Shown here: positions 1 to 8,557 of the stretch, piece by piece | Numbering within the stretch: position 1 is the first letter of the stretch | Layout: each line of letters begins with the position of its first letter | IMG/VR virus record: IMGVR_UViG_3300026078_000003 | Coordinates: 1 to 63,876 of that record | Direction: 5' to 3' (one strand) | DNA from: a virus | DNA length: 63,876 bases | Notes under the pieces: generated by a model | Databases searched by the model: none | Told to the model about the DNA's origin: nothing | What the model saw: only the letters and a program-made list of their open reading frames with translations | Translations under genes and position numbers: made by a program

Positions 1-127
1 GCCGCCGCTATTGGTGCGCCGCAAAAAAGAGGAATCATCGTCTTGATCGTTCGCGCGGCGCCGATAGAATGATCCTGTTCCGTCTAGGGATTCATTCAAC
101 CACGCAAGTATGCGTTGCAGGCGTTGA
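1..127. repeat. 127-bp direct terminal repeat (left copy), circular overlap
   Basis: Bases 1-127 are identical to 63750-63876. A repeat of exactly 127 bp at both ends of a contig is what de Bruijn assembly leaves on a circular or circularly permuted molecule. A reading frame with a good ribosome binding site starts at 153 and continues without interruption at 63749 to a stop at 63483, which supports true continuity. The unit length is therefore 63,749 bp. A genuine short terminal redundancy cannot be excluded from sequence alone. Confidence 0.9.
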
Positions 128-153
128 GGAGGTCGTATCGAAGCTGTTATCAT
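1..153 (-). CDS. Small membrane protein with coiled coil, N-terminal part (gene crosses the circular junction)
   Basis: The start is ATG at 151-153, preceded by GGAGATCC in the right position. The first residues read MITASIRPPQRLQ and run off the window edge into the 3' part at 63483-63749, giving about 139 residues in total. The N-terminal half is basic and polar. A single membrane segment lies in the part at the other end of the window (around FVLYLVAQTAGGIWWAA), followed by a short coiled coil. It belongs to the leftward late operon, between the spike-end genes and the genes at 63.2-62.3 kb. A role in lysis (holin- or spanin-like) is possible, but no family was recognised. Confidence 0.75.
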   Translation of the reverse strand, partial: MITASIRPPQRLQRILAWLNESLDGTGSFYRRRANDQDDDSSFLRRTNSGG

Positions 154-220
154 TATTTGGATCTCCTCTAAAAATAAAACAGATGTGTTTTTTGTTAAGA
201 AGAATAGATTTACATTTTTT

Positions 221-634
221 CTATCGAGATATAGTGACTGCAAAACTAGCGACGATGCCGCTACCTCTCCGCTTATCAAAACTATCGCTGACCGTCAAAC
301 CCACAGCGACTTTCCAGCCGCCGGAAGTCTGATTCATATAGGCCATCGACAGATCAGCGCTTTTAAGATCTGAGCCAAGCTTAATGACAAAATGCGGGGA
401 TAGTTTCGATATTTCTACTTTCGCTTGGCGTGATTCGCTGTCGTAAACTATTCCGATATGATAAGCAACCGAATCTTTACCGGCAATGTCCGCCAATGAT
501 TCACGAAGCTTGACAGCCAACGTCTTTGGATTTATGATCGTTCGCGAAAGATCTTTTGTACGCTGAGTGAGTGCAGTTACGACAGGATCATCAACAGGAT
601 CATTATTGCTCTCTTTAGTCTCCTTAGCGTCCAT
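221..634 (-). CDS. Hypothetical protein, 137 aa
   Basis: Starts at ATG with GGGAGATC upstream and directly follows the DUF1353-type gene (start and upstream stop overlap). The sequence is mixed alpha/beta in character with no signal peptide or membrane segment. The C-terminal half (YMNQTSGGWKVAVGLTV) resembles a small beta-sheet domain. It sits at the distal end of the tail/spike module. No function is assigned. Confidence 0.7.
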   Translation of the reverse strand: MDAKETKESNNDPVDDPVVTALTQRTKDLSRTIINPKTLAVKLRESLADIAGKDSVAYHIGIVYDSESRQAKVEISKLSPHFVIKLGSDLKSADLSMAYMNQTSGGWKVAVGLTVSDSFDKRRGSGIVASFAVTISR

Positions 635-1071
635 TAGATTGATCTCCCTGCGATGAATATACCTTTGGGTCTTTTCGCGGCAGCATGAACACCAAACACT
701 CTGACAGCTTGATACTCTATCTCGGCCCGTTGCACGCTCATTCCATCCTCGATACAGAGAGCGCGATAAAGTAGATCAAAATCGTATTTGTATCGCTCGT
801 TTAAATCCGTTTCGCGCAAGAGTTGGTATCCCGCGTCGTGAAACAAACTAGGCCGCATATTGTGCGCATCTTGAATAGCCGGATGAGATGCACCATCCCA
901 AGCGTAACGTTCATAAACTGTTAACCATCCGTCGATTTCGAGCGAGACAAATCCAAGAATCATCGCTTTTACGTCACGAATCGCGGTCTGTACTTTCGCG
1001 GTGTTTTGCAACTGATAGCGATAACCTGTGCAATAAGTAATCGGACCGGACGAGGGAATTAGATCGCTCAT
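634..1071 (-). CDS. DUF1353-family protein
   Basis: 145 residues. The segment YAWDGASHPAIQDAHNMRPS followed by LFHDAGYQLLR matches the conserved core of DUF1353 (WDGAS...R.S..HDALYQ), a small phage protein family often encoded near tail fibre and lysis genes. Here it lies just downstream of the spike gene. The conserved Asp and His residues have led others to suspect an enzymatic or metal-binding role, but none is established. Confidence 0.8.
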   Translation of the reverse strand: MSDLIPSSGPITYCTGYRYQLQNTAKVQTAIRDVKAMILGFVSLEIDGWLTVYERYAWDGASHPAIQDAHNMRPSLFHDAGYQLLRETDLNERYKYDFDLLYRALCIEDGMSVQRAEIEYQAVRVFGVHAAAKRPKGIFIAGRSI

Positions 1072-1088
1072 GATTTTGATTTTCTTTT

Positions 1089-3407
1089 TTAGAGCCGCCC
1101 GATGTTAACGCACGAGAATTTATAGTTAGACGATGTCGTAAGTGCGGTCGCAACGCCGCCCACTAAATTATTCCAAGTAAAAACCGGCGCTGTCAATGAT
1201 TCAGTCGTGACCTGGATAGTTGCTCCATTGCCCCAATTCGACGCGCCGGAAATCAACGTGCAGGCCCAAATCGGAGTGTTGGTAATAAAGCCATTCGCGT
1301 AGGTGATCGTGCAGGTTCCAGTTGATCCAGGAGTGCCTGTTCCTGTATTGATTGTGATTTTGAATGCGTTGTCCGTCCCAACAATGGTTGGCGCTGCCGG
1401 AGACGTTCCCGTACCTGTACACGAGACCGACGGCGTCGGCCCGAGCGTCGTCACATGAAGCGCCGAGTCGATTCTCAATGCCTCTGTAATAGTTGCCGAC
1501 GACAAAGGAGTAACGTTAAATCGCAGCATCGTTGGGGTTGAGCCAGAAGACCACGCAGCGCCGGTCTGCATTTGAATGCTCGCTCGACTCCCAGAGGTGT
1601 ATGTTGTTCCGTCGTACCCGAACGCAGATATCGCGCCGATGACCTCGCTGACATTGAGCGCTGAAGGGGAGGCATTAGAGGTGTCTGCGCGATAGAAATC
1701 TAGAGAGGAGGAGTTAGCGAAACCGTTCATAGCAAACCGCGTCAGTGTACCATCAATATTTCCAAGCTGCGTAAGAGTACCCGTAACGGGCGAAGGTAGA
1801 GACGCGGCATTGGCCGACACGGTGAGCAAACTTGTTGGTGATGGGGTTCCAATACCGACTTTACCCGCCTGTGTCAGCGTTTCAAGAAGAGTAGCCCCGT
1901 TATTAGCGTACCGATTTAGATTTCCGGAGCTATCAACACCCAGATACTGAGCTGACGTGCCTGCCGAATTAATGATGCCCAGCATGGTCGTAGCGGTATT
2001 TCCCGTAAGCAATATAGGAGGAGAAGAATATCTAAGACTTCCTGACGGCACAAGCTTCGTAAGATCGTTACAGAACGTACTCGATGCGTAGTAGCTCGGC
2101 CGCATATCAACGTCGTGAGTGGTGCTGTCGACTCTGACGGCAAGCGTCGGCCCCGCAAAACGAGTCCCGACGATTGACACCCGAGAAACTGTGTTCTTGA
2201 GATTCAAATCTTCGCCGGATGCACCAGTTGAGCCATAAAACGATCCGCCCGTAATTGTCGATTCTGTAACACCGTCGAATGTGATTGCGGCGGCGTTTGC
2301 GCTCGGATATTGATTCGCTCCGAATGGCGACGTAAGATAGACATGCCGTGTACCTACGAATCGAAATCCATCCATCGCAAAGTTTCCGTCCGCAACACAT
2401 TGATTACAGAAGATCCACATCGGGTGAATCGTCGAAACCGATGAAAACAGAAAACCACTTCCGGTCAGAGTGCCGTTTACACCAACGTTATAAAACTGTG
2501 CTCCTCCGGCATCTACAGTTCCAGTTTTAGTATAATTAACGCCATTGACTCCAACGGTCGTAACCATATCGATATTGCGATACCAGTTACTCGCGAAGTT
2601 CTCGCCAATGATCTTTACCGCGTCTTGTGTGTATTGCGCGAGATACATATTCTCAAACGTGCCAAATCTTGACTCTTCAACTATCAGCGCGGACGATCCA
2701 CCTTGAACATAAACATTGTGAATTTCCGGCCCCTGAAGATTCGCGAGATGCATAGCGTTCGCACCGGCAGGCGGATTGATTCGCAAATCTCGGATACCAG
2801 AGCCATCATTACGCCCGCTACCGATCCCGCCTTGCGCGCCAAGATAAATACAATCAGTCGTACAAGAAGTAAAATTAAGAGTCGTCGAGTTTCGGCCGTC
2901 GCCTTCGATAATTAGCGGTAGCGTAGTACTGGAATTCGGATTATTAACAATGCTATTTGCAATGACACATTGGCCGGAAAGATGAAGAACTCCACCACCG
3001 AGAAATGCTTGAATTTGTGTTACAGCGGCGTTAATGGCTGCTGTATCGGTCGCGCTTACTCCAACGCACGATACATTAACAGTGTGAATATTCGGTCCAT
3101 AAACCGAAAGGGTGCGATTTGCTCCCAAAGACATTGATGTTGAACCATCGCAGAGTAAAGGCGGCGTGCAGCTTATCGAGCGCAAGGCAAATAGCGCGTT
3201 CGGTGTGACTTTATAAGTTGTAGGAGTCCCGCTCGCGTTAGCTTCGGGAAGATAATCGAGTAGTGAGGGCGTAGGCGCTGAGGGTAGATCGCGAATTTTG
3301 ACAGCTTGAGAGAAAAGAGCGTTATTATTGATTACAAACACGGACACAATGATAACGATGAACGAAAACAACCCAACGCCGATAAAACTTCTAGTCTTGA
3401 TCTTCAT
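1089..3407 (-). CDS. Tail spike / right-handed beta-helix receptor-binding protein
   Basis: 772 residues. Residues about 8-27 are a strong hydrophobic segment, then a short spike-like linker (KIRDLPSAPTPSLLDYLPEA). Residues about 100-400 are pectate-lyase-like beta-helix repeats (GGVLHLSGQCVIANS, IEGDGRNSTTLNF, GSGIRDLRI, IHNVYVQGG). A repeat-rich trimeric-fibre-like region follows (GKVGIGTPSP, which occurs before adhesin-type domains), then a small beta C-terminal domain. It is the last large gene of the tail module and probably binds or degrades host surface glycan. The N-terminal membrane-like segment is unusual for a spike. Confidence 0.75.
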   Translation of the reverse strand: MKIKTRSFIGVGLFSFIVIIVSVFVINNNALFSQAVKIRDLPSAPTPSLLDYLPEANASGTPTTYKVTPNALFALRSISCTPPLLCDGSTSMSLGANRTLSVYGPNIHTVNVSCVGVSATDTAAINAAVTQIQAFLGGGVLHLSGQCVIANSIVNNPNSSTTLPLIIEGDGRNSTTLNFTSCTTDCIYLGAQGGIGSGRNDGSGIRDLRINPPAGANAMHLANLQGPEIHNVYVQGGSSALIVEESRFGTFENMYLAQYTQDAVKIIGENFASNWYRNIDMVTTVGVNGVNYTKTGTVDAGGAQFYNVGVNGTLTGSGFLFSSVSTIHPMWIFCNQCVADGNFAMDGFRFVGTRHVYLTSPFGANQYPSANAAAITFDGVTESTITGGSFYGSTGASGEDLNLKNTVSRVSIVGTRFAGPTLAVRVDSTTHDVDMRPSYYASSTFCNDLTKLVPSGSLRYSSPPILLTGNTATTMLGIINSAGTSAQYLGVDSSGNLNRYANNGATLLETLTQAGKVGIGTPSPTSLLTVSANAASLPSPVTGTLTQLGNIDGTLTRFAMNGFANSSSLDFYRADTSNASPSALNVSEVIGAISAFGYDGTTYTSGSRASIQMQTGAAWSSGSTPTMLRFNVTPLSSATITEALRIDSALHVTTLGPTPSVSCTGTGTSPAAPTIVGTDNAFKITINTGTGTPGSTGTCTITYANGFITNTPIWACTLISGASNWGNGATIQVTTESLTAPVFTWNNLVGGVATALTTSSNYKFSCVNIGRL

Positions 3408-3439
3408 AATGTTTTTCGTCTTCCTTTTACATTTGTTCT

Positions 3440-4111
3440 TTACGGCGAAATTTTAATGTCACCACCGGACAATATCAGCGCGCCTGAAGTTTCAGAGCCC
3501 GTAATTCGTTTATATCCGCTACCGCTCGGATCGATGATAAGATAATGTCCCGCGTGCGGTCCGACGACAACGTATCCACAGCCTGACGAATCTGAATCTA
3601 AATGATTAAATCCCACTGCGGGAAGCTGCAATTTCGCACCATATACGATGACAAAACTCGCGGGACTGCCAAACGGCGCGAGTGCAGTAAACACTAAGCT
3701 CCACCCACCAATATATGCTCCCGGAGGAATCGCGGCTGCTTCTGTTGGCGTCAATGCCAGAGTGAAATCCTGAATCGAGTTTGAAAGTGAGACAATCCGC
3801 GTCGCCAGCACTGTTGATCCGTTCTTTAGATCAACCCGCATATTGTTCGATGCGCTGCCACTTTTTGCGGCCTCGAAAAGAATATTCCACCCATCGGCGT
3901 AATAATTAGGATTCGTAACCGCGCTTAGTCCGTGTTCTGTTGTCCAATCCAGTCCCGGGAAGAATTGAAAATCGGGCGATGTTATGTTATCACTTACATC
4001 GAAAGGAGATTCGTCAATCGCGGTGTAGAGAGATCCGCCAGATGGATTTCTGGTCCATGAGGTAGAAACATCGCTAACCGGAATCGCATACTGAAAACGT
4101 GTGACAGGCAT
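3440..4111 (-). CDS. Tail-associated protein, 223 aa
   Basis: Lies between a tail protein and the spike gene, in the same orientation with short gaps. The N-terminal 150 residues look like a beta-sandwich (repeated TVLATRIVSLS-type strands). The end (GYVVVGPHAGHYLIIDPSGS then GYKRITG) is Gly/Ser-rich. Position suggests a minor tail or fibre component. No named family was recognised. Confidence 0.7.
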   Translation of the reverse strand: MPVTRFQYAIPVSDVSTSWTRNPSGGSLYTAIDESPFDVSDNITSPDFQFFPGLDWTTEHGLSAVTNPNYYADGWNILFEAAKSGSASNNMRVDLKNGSTVLATRIVSLSNSIQDFTLALTPTEAAAIPPGAYIGGWSLVFTALAPFGSPASFVIVYGAKLQLPAVGFNHLDSDSSGCGYVVVGPHAGHYLIIDPSGSGYKRITGSETSGALILSGGDIKISP

Positions 4112-4118
4112 ATGATAA

Positions 4119-4865
4119 TCAACCGCCTATGGGTTTCGAGAACGCGAGCAATAAACGATCCGCCGAAAGCATTCTGCCGATCTCAACAAGACGCAAAGTA
4201 GAGCTAGGTGTTGGCGCAGTCGTAAGCAATGGAGTTCCGCTTGTCCCAAGCCACAAGCGTTGACCGGCAGCGAATCCGAGCGAGGTGAGGCCAGATATTA
4301 CAGCTCCGTTTGGATAGTAACCTGATCCGAATTTGAATAGCAATGCTGATAAATCAGCGTTTGTGTCTGTATTAAACGCATCCGTGAATGTGCTAGATGA
4401 CGCATAGCGCACAACGCGGCCACTAGTTCCGCCAGTTCCAGGGACCGCAACCGAAGCCAATCTATTCCAAGCGTTCGCGGCTTGAACATCATTCATCTCA
4501 GCAAGCGCGTTTTCGGCGAACATGAACGATTCCGCCGCGCAATTACAGAACGCGTTTCGAGTGCCTCCTAAGCTCCAAGCAACGGGAGTAGCAGGGCCGT
4601 TGGTGGAATATGTAATCACTCGCGAGGTAATTTTATCGAGTGCGGGAGAGGCACCGTATACGAGAGTACCGTACGAGAACTCTTGATTCCCGGTCGTAGA
4701 ATCGTAAAGCTCTAGAGGAACTCCAGTGGCGCCATTCGCGAATTTATCGCGAAAATTTAATTTCCCCGTGCTCGCGACAACATCTAGAGTTACATCGCCG
4801 CCAGTTGTAGACGTCGAGCTACCTTGCCAGATACAACTAGAGGGACGAAACGCTAGAGTAGCCAT
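4119..4865 (-). CDS. Conserved phage tail protein, 248 aa
   Basis: The sequence carries features of a phage tail-tip/fibre-base family: FRDKFANGATGVPLELYDS, a one-beta-sheet repeat with LVYGASPALDKITSRV, then AWNRLASVAVPG and a C-terminal SGTPLLTTAPTPS. The gene ends just before the spike-end genes and overlaps no neighbour. It probably forms part of the distal tail; the exact role is unknown. Confidence 0.7.
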   Translation of the reverse strand: MATLAFRPSSCIWQGSSTSTTGGDVTLDVVASTGKLNFRDKFANGATGVPLELYDSTTGNQEFSYGTLVYGASPALDKITSRVITYSTNGPATPVAWSLGGTRNAFCNCAAESFMFAENALAEMNDVQAANAWNRLASVAVPGTGGTSGRVVRYASSSTFTDAFNTDTNADLSALLFKFGSGYYPNGAVISGLTSLGFAAGQRLWLGTSGTPLLTTAPTPSSTLRLVEIGRMLSADRLLLAFSKPIGG

Positions 4866-4866
4866 A

Positions 4867-5736
4867 TTATAGCATCTCTCTTATCTTAACCACTACCTCG
4901 AAATTATTATTGTCGCTTAAGCTCACATCTTGTAGGGACTCAAGCAATCCATAAGTGATCTTCTGCATTTGAAAACCATTTCCATTCGTATCGCCAACGT
5001 CTTCGATCAACATTATTGCTTGTGATATTCCTACATCGCGACGTAATTTTGCCATTCCGCCTCGATAAGCGCTCTCGTTCAAAAATCTCAACGTGAATGA
5101 TTTTCGCCCTGATCGCGGCCGTATTCTTGGAAATACCGCGCCACCTTCAGAAGTGGTAATTTTCTGTTCTTCGTCTTGTCCCTCTGAAACGGTGCCTTGT
5201 TGACGGATCGCGTTGCCGATGCTGGACGAGATACCGTAATCAACGATTAGATTCCCGATTTCAAACCATGCAGCGGTTGCATATCCAGCGGCATTGCGCG
5301 CGGCTTTTCGCGGTGCAGGATCATTAATCGTAATCGTAAAAACGTTATCCGGGATGCCTTGAGGCTCATAAATATACGAGTGAATTTTAAGATAGTCACC
5401 GCTATCGGTCGAAGGCCACAATGGTTTATTTAGCTTCGAGTATCCGAGATCGCCTGTGACTGAGAATGTTCCCGCACTTGAAGCGTTGTTATGTGTCAGC
5501 ACTAGACATCGGATCACGCTCACGCCCTGCGCTGCTTTCGCCGCCGTAAGATCTACAGTAAAAACAATCGGCGAATTGAGATCAATAAATCTGCAACGAT
5601 CTGTCGGCTGTTGCGACGAAATCATATTATTAAGTGGCGTATCTCCCGCAGTGATCGCGGTAGATGATAGGCTTCCCCAGCGAGATAGTTTATCGCTGAT
5701 AATCAGCCAGTCGAGATTTGTATCGATGAAGGTCAC
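4867..5736 (-). CDS. Minor tail protein, 289 aa
   Basis: The start is GTG at 5734-5736, one base after the stop of the small HTH gene upstream (TAA A GTG), implying translational coupling. The protein is rich in beta-strand-like segments and has two recognisable halves: an N-terminal domain about the tail surface (VFTVDLTAAKAAQGVSVIRC) and a C-terminal region with FTLRFLNESAYRGGMAKLRRD. It lies between the 810-residue tail protein and the distal tail genes. It could be a distal tail or baseplate-hub-like component. Confidence 0.7.
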   Translation of the reverse strand: MTFIDTNLDWLIISDKLSRWGSLSSTAITAGDTPLNNMISSQQPTDRCRFIDLNSPIVFTVDLTAAKAAQGVSVIRCLVLTHNNASSAGTFSVTGDLGYSKLNKPLWPSTDSGDYLKIHSYIYEPQGIPDNVFTITINDPAPRKAARNAAGYATAAWFEIGNLIVDYGISSSIGNAIRQQGTVSEGQDEEQKITTSEGGAVFPRIRPRSGRKSFTLRFLNESAYRGGMAKLRRDVGISQAIMLIEDVGDTNGNGFQMQKITYGLLESLQDVSLSDNNNFEVVVKIREML

Positions 5737-5737
5737 T

Positions 5738-5945
5738 TTATTTGTGATCTTTAAGCGCGTCGGCTATTTGATTGAATCGACGTAACATTTCTGATTTTTT
5801 CCGTTCAAATGCTTCTGCGTATTTGGCATCAATTAAGCCATCGATAATGTTCGGACATAGAAACGCCCACTCTTCGCGCTGACTCAAAAAGCATTCCGGA
5901 ATACAAATATTCTTTCAAGAATTTGGATTGTGTCTCTGTTATCAT
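5738..5945 (-). pseudogene. Small HTH protein (terminase-small-subunit-like fold), single frameshift
   Basis: Translation from ATG at 5943-5945 gives MITETQSKFLKEYLYSGMLF and SARRVGVSMSEHYRW, then stops. Shifting by one base restores LIDAKYAEAFERKKSEML and a stop at 5738-5740, one base before the next gene's GTG. Joined, the product is about 68 residues, with the 'ARRVGVSxxxxYRWL' helix-turn-helix seen in small terminase subunits (compare the gene at 41.0-41.7 kb). The correct downstream coupling argues that the shifted frame is the original one. A sequencing error, a recent mutation or recoding at CTTAATTG could each explain it. Confidence 0.6.
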
Positions 5946-5963
5946 ATTTTTTCTCTTCTTTGC

Positions 5964-8396
5964 TCAATCTACAGCCAAAAACTCTCCACTATCTGTTATC
6001 AAAACTTCTTCATCCTCTGTCGCGATATAAGTATATTCGTAATCCAGTCCCCATGCCTCCAGCACCGTATTTTGATTCGCGTCCTCTGTCCTCGCTACAA
6101 TCACTAATAACGCCGCTTGTAAATTCTCGACATAACTCCCATTCGCCGCTTGAATGTTCGCCTCGAATTCGTCGCCGATTTCATATTGATACGTTCCCCG
6201 CGTCAACGGTAGCTCATAGGTCGCCCGGTTCACCCCCCACAGAAGTTGCCGCCGTACTGCTTCAGGATACACCTCTGCCGGGTCGTCGTAAAGCGTCTCC
6301 AGGACGAGGTCCTGAGCAGCGGGCCTGACGGCCAGGACTCCCGTGTCGATCGGCGTGGAAAGGCTCCTGGAGGCCTTCCCGAGGTCGGCTACGGCCGCCG
6401 GGGACAGAGACGTCGAGAGCGCGGTTGGGTCCTGTGTCGTTGAGTAGTTTCGATATTTAAGAGTTGTACGTTTGGCGGCGAGAGTCTTCGCGATCATCGT
6501 GACTGCGGATGCTTGTACATCGTTCTCAGTCAAGCGGAATTTTGGAACGCTCGGCGCTTCTAATACGCGGGTCGTGAGCATGCCGCGACGAGTAAAGATC
6601 GCCCATGCTCCAGATTTTTTCGCGATCTCCTGAATCAAATCCCAAATTGTACGATTACTGTTACGTAAACCAATTTCAATTGCCATTGGATATTTAAACG
6701 TCATTTGGGCAAAAGCAACTAAATCCACTTCATCGTCAGTGAGACGGTTCGATGGAAGTGGATAAACTTGCGCTAGTCGCTTAACAACACTAGCGTAGTC
6801 TTTTGTATCTGTCGAAACCGTAACTGTCAACGTCCCCTGTGGAGCGTTTTGCAACCGTAATAACGTCCGCGTTCCCATTCGCGAGATGACACAATGGCCA
6901 GCAACCGGTGTCCAGTCGTAAATATCACTTACGGGCGAATCCATCGTTAGCGTCATCGCGCCTTTATCGCTTACGCTACTTACCGTGATATTTACACTCT
7001 CTGGATTTCTAGTCACCTCATATACATAATTTTGCGAATCAACGTTAACGGGCTCGACTTGTCTATTGATTCCTTCCCACAATGGCGGATACTGTCCCGC
7101 GAGAGTTGCATCGCCTTCGAGAGAGCCCACCCATTGAGCAGTCCCATTGATTGTTAGATTGTGGCCACCACCGGATGTATCGAAAAGCGTTGAACCTGTT
7201 CCTTCGTTTATCGGATAATACGATTTACAAATTGTTGGATCGGCAAGAACCAAATCTCTGGACGCGTTTAGTTCATCGACTGTTAACGCTCGCGGATGAA
7301 TTCTTATCTCGCTTATGTCTACGTCGGCGAAATTTGCGCTCGCGTCGGGCGTTCTTAACAACGCCAAATTCGATAGTACCGTGTTGAATGTTCCCGATAT
7401 ACTCCCATTATATATCTGCTGCGTCATAAAATCTAAATCGACAACAAGGCTCAATTTCAACGTCGCAACATCTAGAATATACGCGAGATGATACATCTTG
7501 TGGGGCTCTAGCACGCCCGAGCCTAGACTACTCGCGGTCACTACGAATTGAGCTCCGCTATCGTTTCTAATCGCTACTTCAGGAGCATTGTTCAAAACAC
7601 CACTCGCGAATCTCAACTCTCTCTGTCCTGCTAGCGATCCATTTCTCCATCCAACGATATCTTTTTGAGTAGCAGCGCTTGTTCGCGGACGTACAAAAAT
7701 CTCAACCGTCATTGATCCCGCAGGACACAGACATGTGCCGCTAACATATGTATCGGTACCGTTTCCTCTTAATGCTGCGCCAGAGCCTCGATAGGTTTCG
7801 TTGATGATATAGCTAGACAGTCTGTAGCTCTTGTCAAGCAACGGAACATGGCATTCTGTCGCATTGCTAGAATTTACCGTCCCTGCTACACCATCAAATA
7901 GAACTCCAAATTCGCTTAGCTTACTTTCCGGCCGACCTAATAGTATTTGAACTTGTGCCGCGTCCCATTCGTAAGATTTTAGCGGCAATAATCTCCCCGT
8001 CGCAAGCTCAAAAACAAACTCGCCTTCTTGCCCGCTTCCTGTTGCGGCTTCGGGATTCGACACGCTAGAGTTGTCAATGATCTGACCGCTCTGCATCACT
8101 CGGTGAGTTGAGTAATAAGGGTTTAACAATCCCGCGCGGAATAACGCATGCGGCAGGGGCGTATGAACCGCATCTGGCAAAGTATCGTTGTCTTGGGATG
8201 CAAAACCGTCGCCTAGTTTCACGGTAACAATCTCGCCAGTGACAAAGTTTTTAGGCCTCGCGTAAACTAGAAACGTTCTTCTTGCTTGCGAATCTGTTAG
8301 AAATGCTTGAAACGGATCGCCAACAGATAAATCGCCTGAAAGATCGTCAGGCAATCCGAAAGGCGATAATCCGAAAGGACCGAAACCGAAGACCAT
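5964..8396 (-). CDS. Large tail-tip / tail structural protein with lectin-like domain
   Basis: 810 residues. The N-terminal region GFGPFGLSPFGLP and residues to about 180 resemble tail-hub proteins. Residues about 200-400 form a concanavalin-A/LamG-like jelly roll (MTVEIFVRPRTSA, HLAYILDVATLKLSLVVD, ISEIRIHPRALTVDELNAS). The rest (ESVNITVSSVSDKG, RLAQVYPLPSNRLTDDE, IWDLIQEIAKKSG) resembles the later part of siphovirus tail-tip proteins. It follows the tape measure, as expected for tail hub/tip genes. A short GC-rich patch at 6230-6440 differs from its surroundings. Confidence 0.75.
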   Translation of the reverse strand: MVFGFGPFGLSPFGLPDDLSGDLSVGDPFQAFLTDSQARRTFLVYARPKNFVTGEIVTVKLGDGFASQDNDTLPDAVHTPLPHALFRAGLLNPYYSTHRVMQSGQIIDNSSVSNPEAATGSGQEGEFVFELATGRLLPLKSYEWDAAQVQILLGRPESKLSEFGVLFDGVAGTVNSSNATECHVPLLDKSYRLSSYIINETYRGSGAALRGNGTDTYVSGTCLCPAGSMTVEIFVRPRTSAATQKDIVGWRNGSLAGQRELRFASGVLNNAPEVAIRNDSGAQFVVTASSLGSGVLEPHKMYHLAYILDVATLKLSLVVDLDFMTQQIYNGSISGTFNTVLSNLALLRTPDASANFADVDISEIRIHPRALTVDELNASRDLVLADPTICKSYYPINEGTGSTLFDTSGGGHNLTINGTAQWVGSLEGDATLAGQYPPLWEGINRQVEPVNVDSQNYVYEVTRNPESVNITVSSVSDKGAMTLTMDSPVSDIYDWTPVAGHCVISRMGTRTLLRLQNAPQGTLTVTVSTDTKDYASVVKRLAQVYPLPSNRLTDDEVDLVAFAQMTFKYPMAIEIGLRNSNRTIWDLIQEIAKKSGAWAIFTRRGMLTTRVLEAPSVPKFRLTENDVQASAVTMIAKTLAAKRTTLKYRNYSTTQDPTALSTSLSPAAVADLGKASRSLSTPIDTGVLAVRPAAQDLVLETLYDDPAEVYPEAVRRQLLWGVNRATYELPLTRGTYQYEIGDEFEANIQAANGSYVENLQAALLVIVARTEDANQNTVLEAWGLDYEYTYIATEDEEVLITDSGEFLAVD

Positions 8397-8402
8397 TATA
8401 TG

Positions 8403-8555
8403 TTAGTCTCTAAGTGCAAGAAATGTCAGAGGGCCAAGAAACAATCCAAGAACCAGCAATTCTGTGTGTTTGCCGTGTTTTCTCTCAGCTAACAGATGAC
8501 CGAGAAAACCTAGAAATAGCCAAAACAAACAAATCAAAATTCCAGCAATTATCAT
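8403..8555 (-). CDS. Small two-segment membrane protein, 50 aa
   Basis: Starts at ATG 8553-8555 with GGAGG inside the last codons of the tape measure gene and stops at 8403-8405. The product begins MIIAGILICLFWLFLGFLGH, then a basic turn (ERKHGKH), then a second hydrophobic stretch (LLVLGLFLGPLTFLAL). This is a compact hairpin membrane protein. Small holins and tail-linked membrane proteins have this look, but position in the tail module (between tape measure and hub) is unusual for a holin. Function is unassigned. Confidence 0.7.
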   Translation of the reverse strand: MIIAGILICLFWLFLGFLGHLLAERKHGKHTELLVLGLFLGPLTFLALRD

Positions 8556-8557
8556 TT

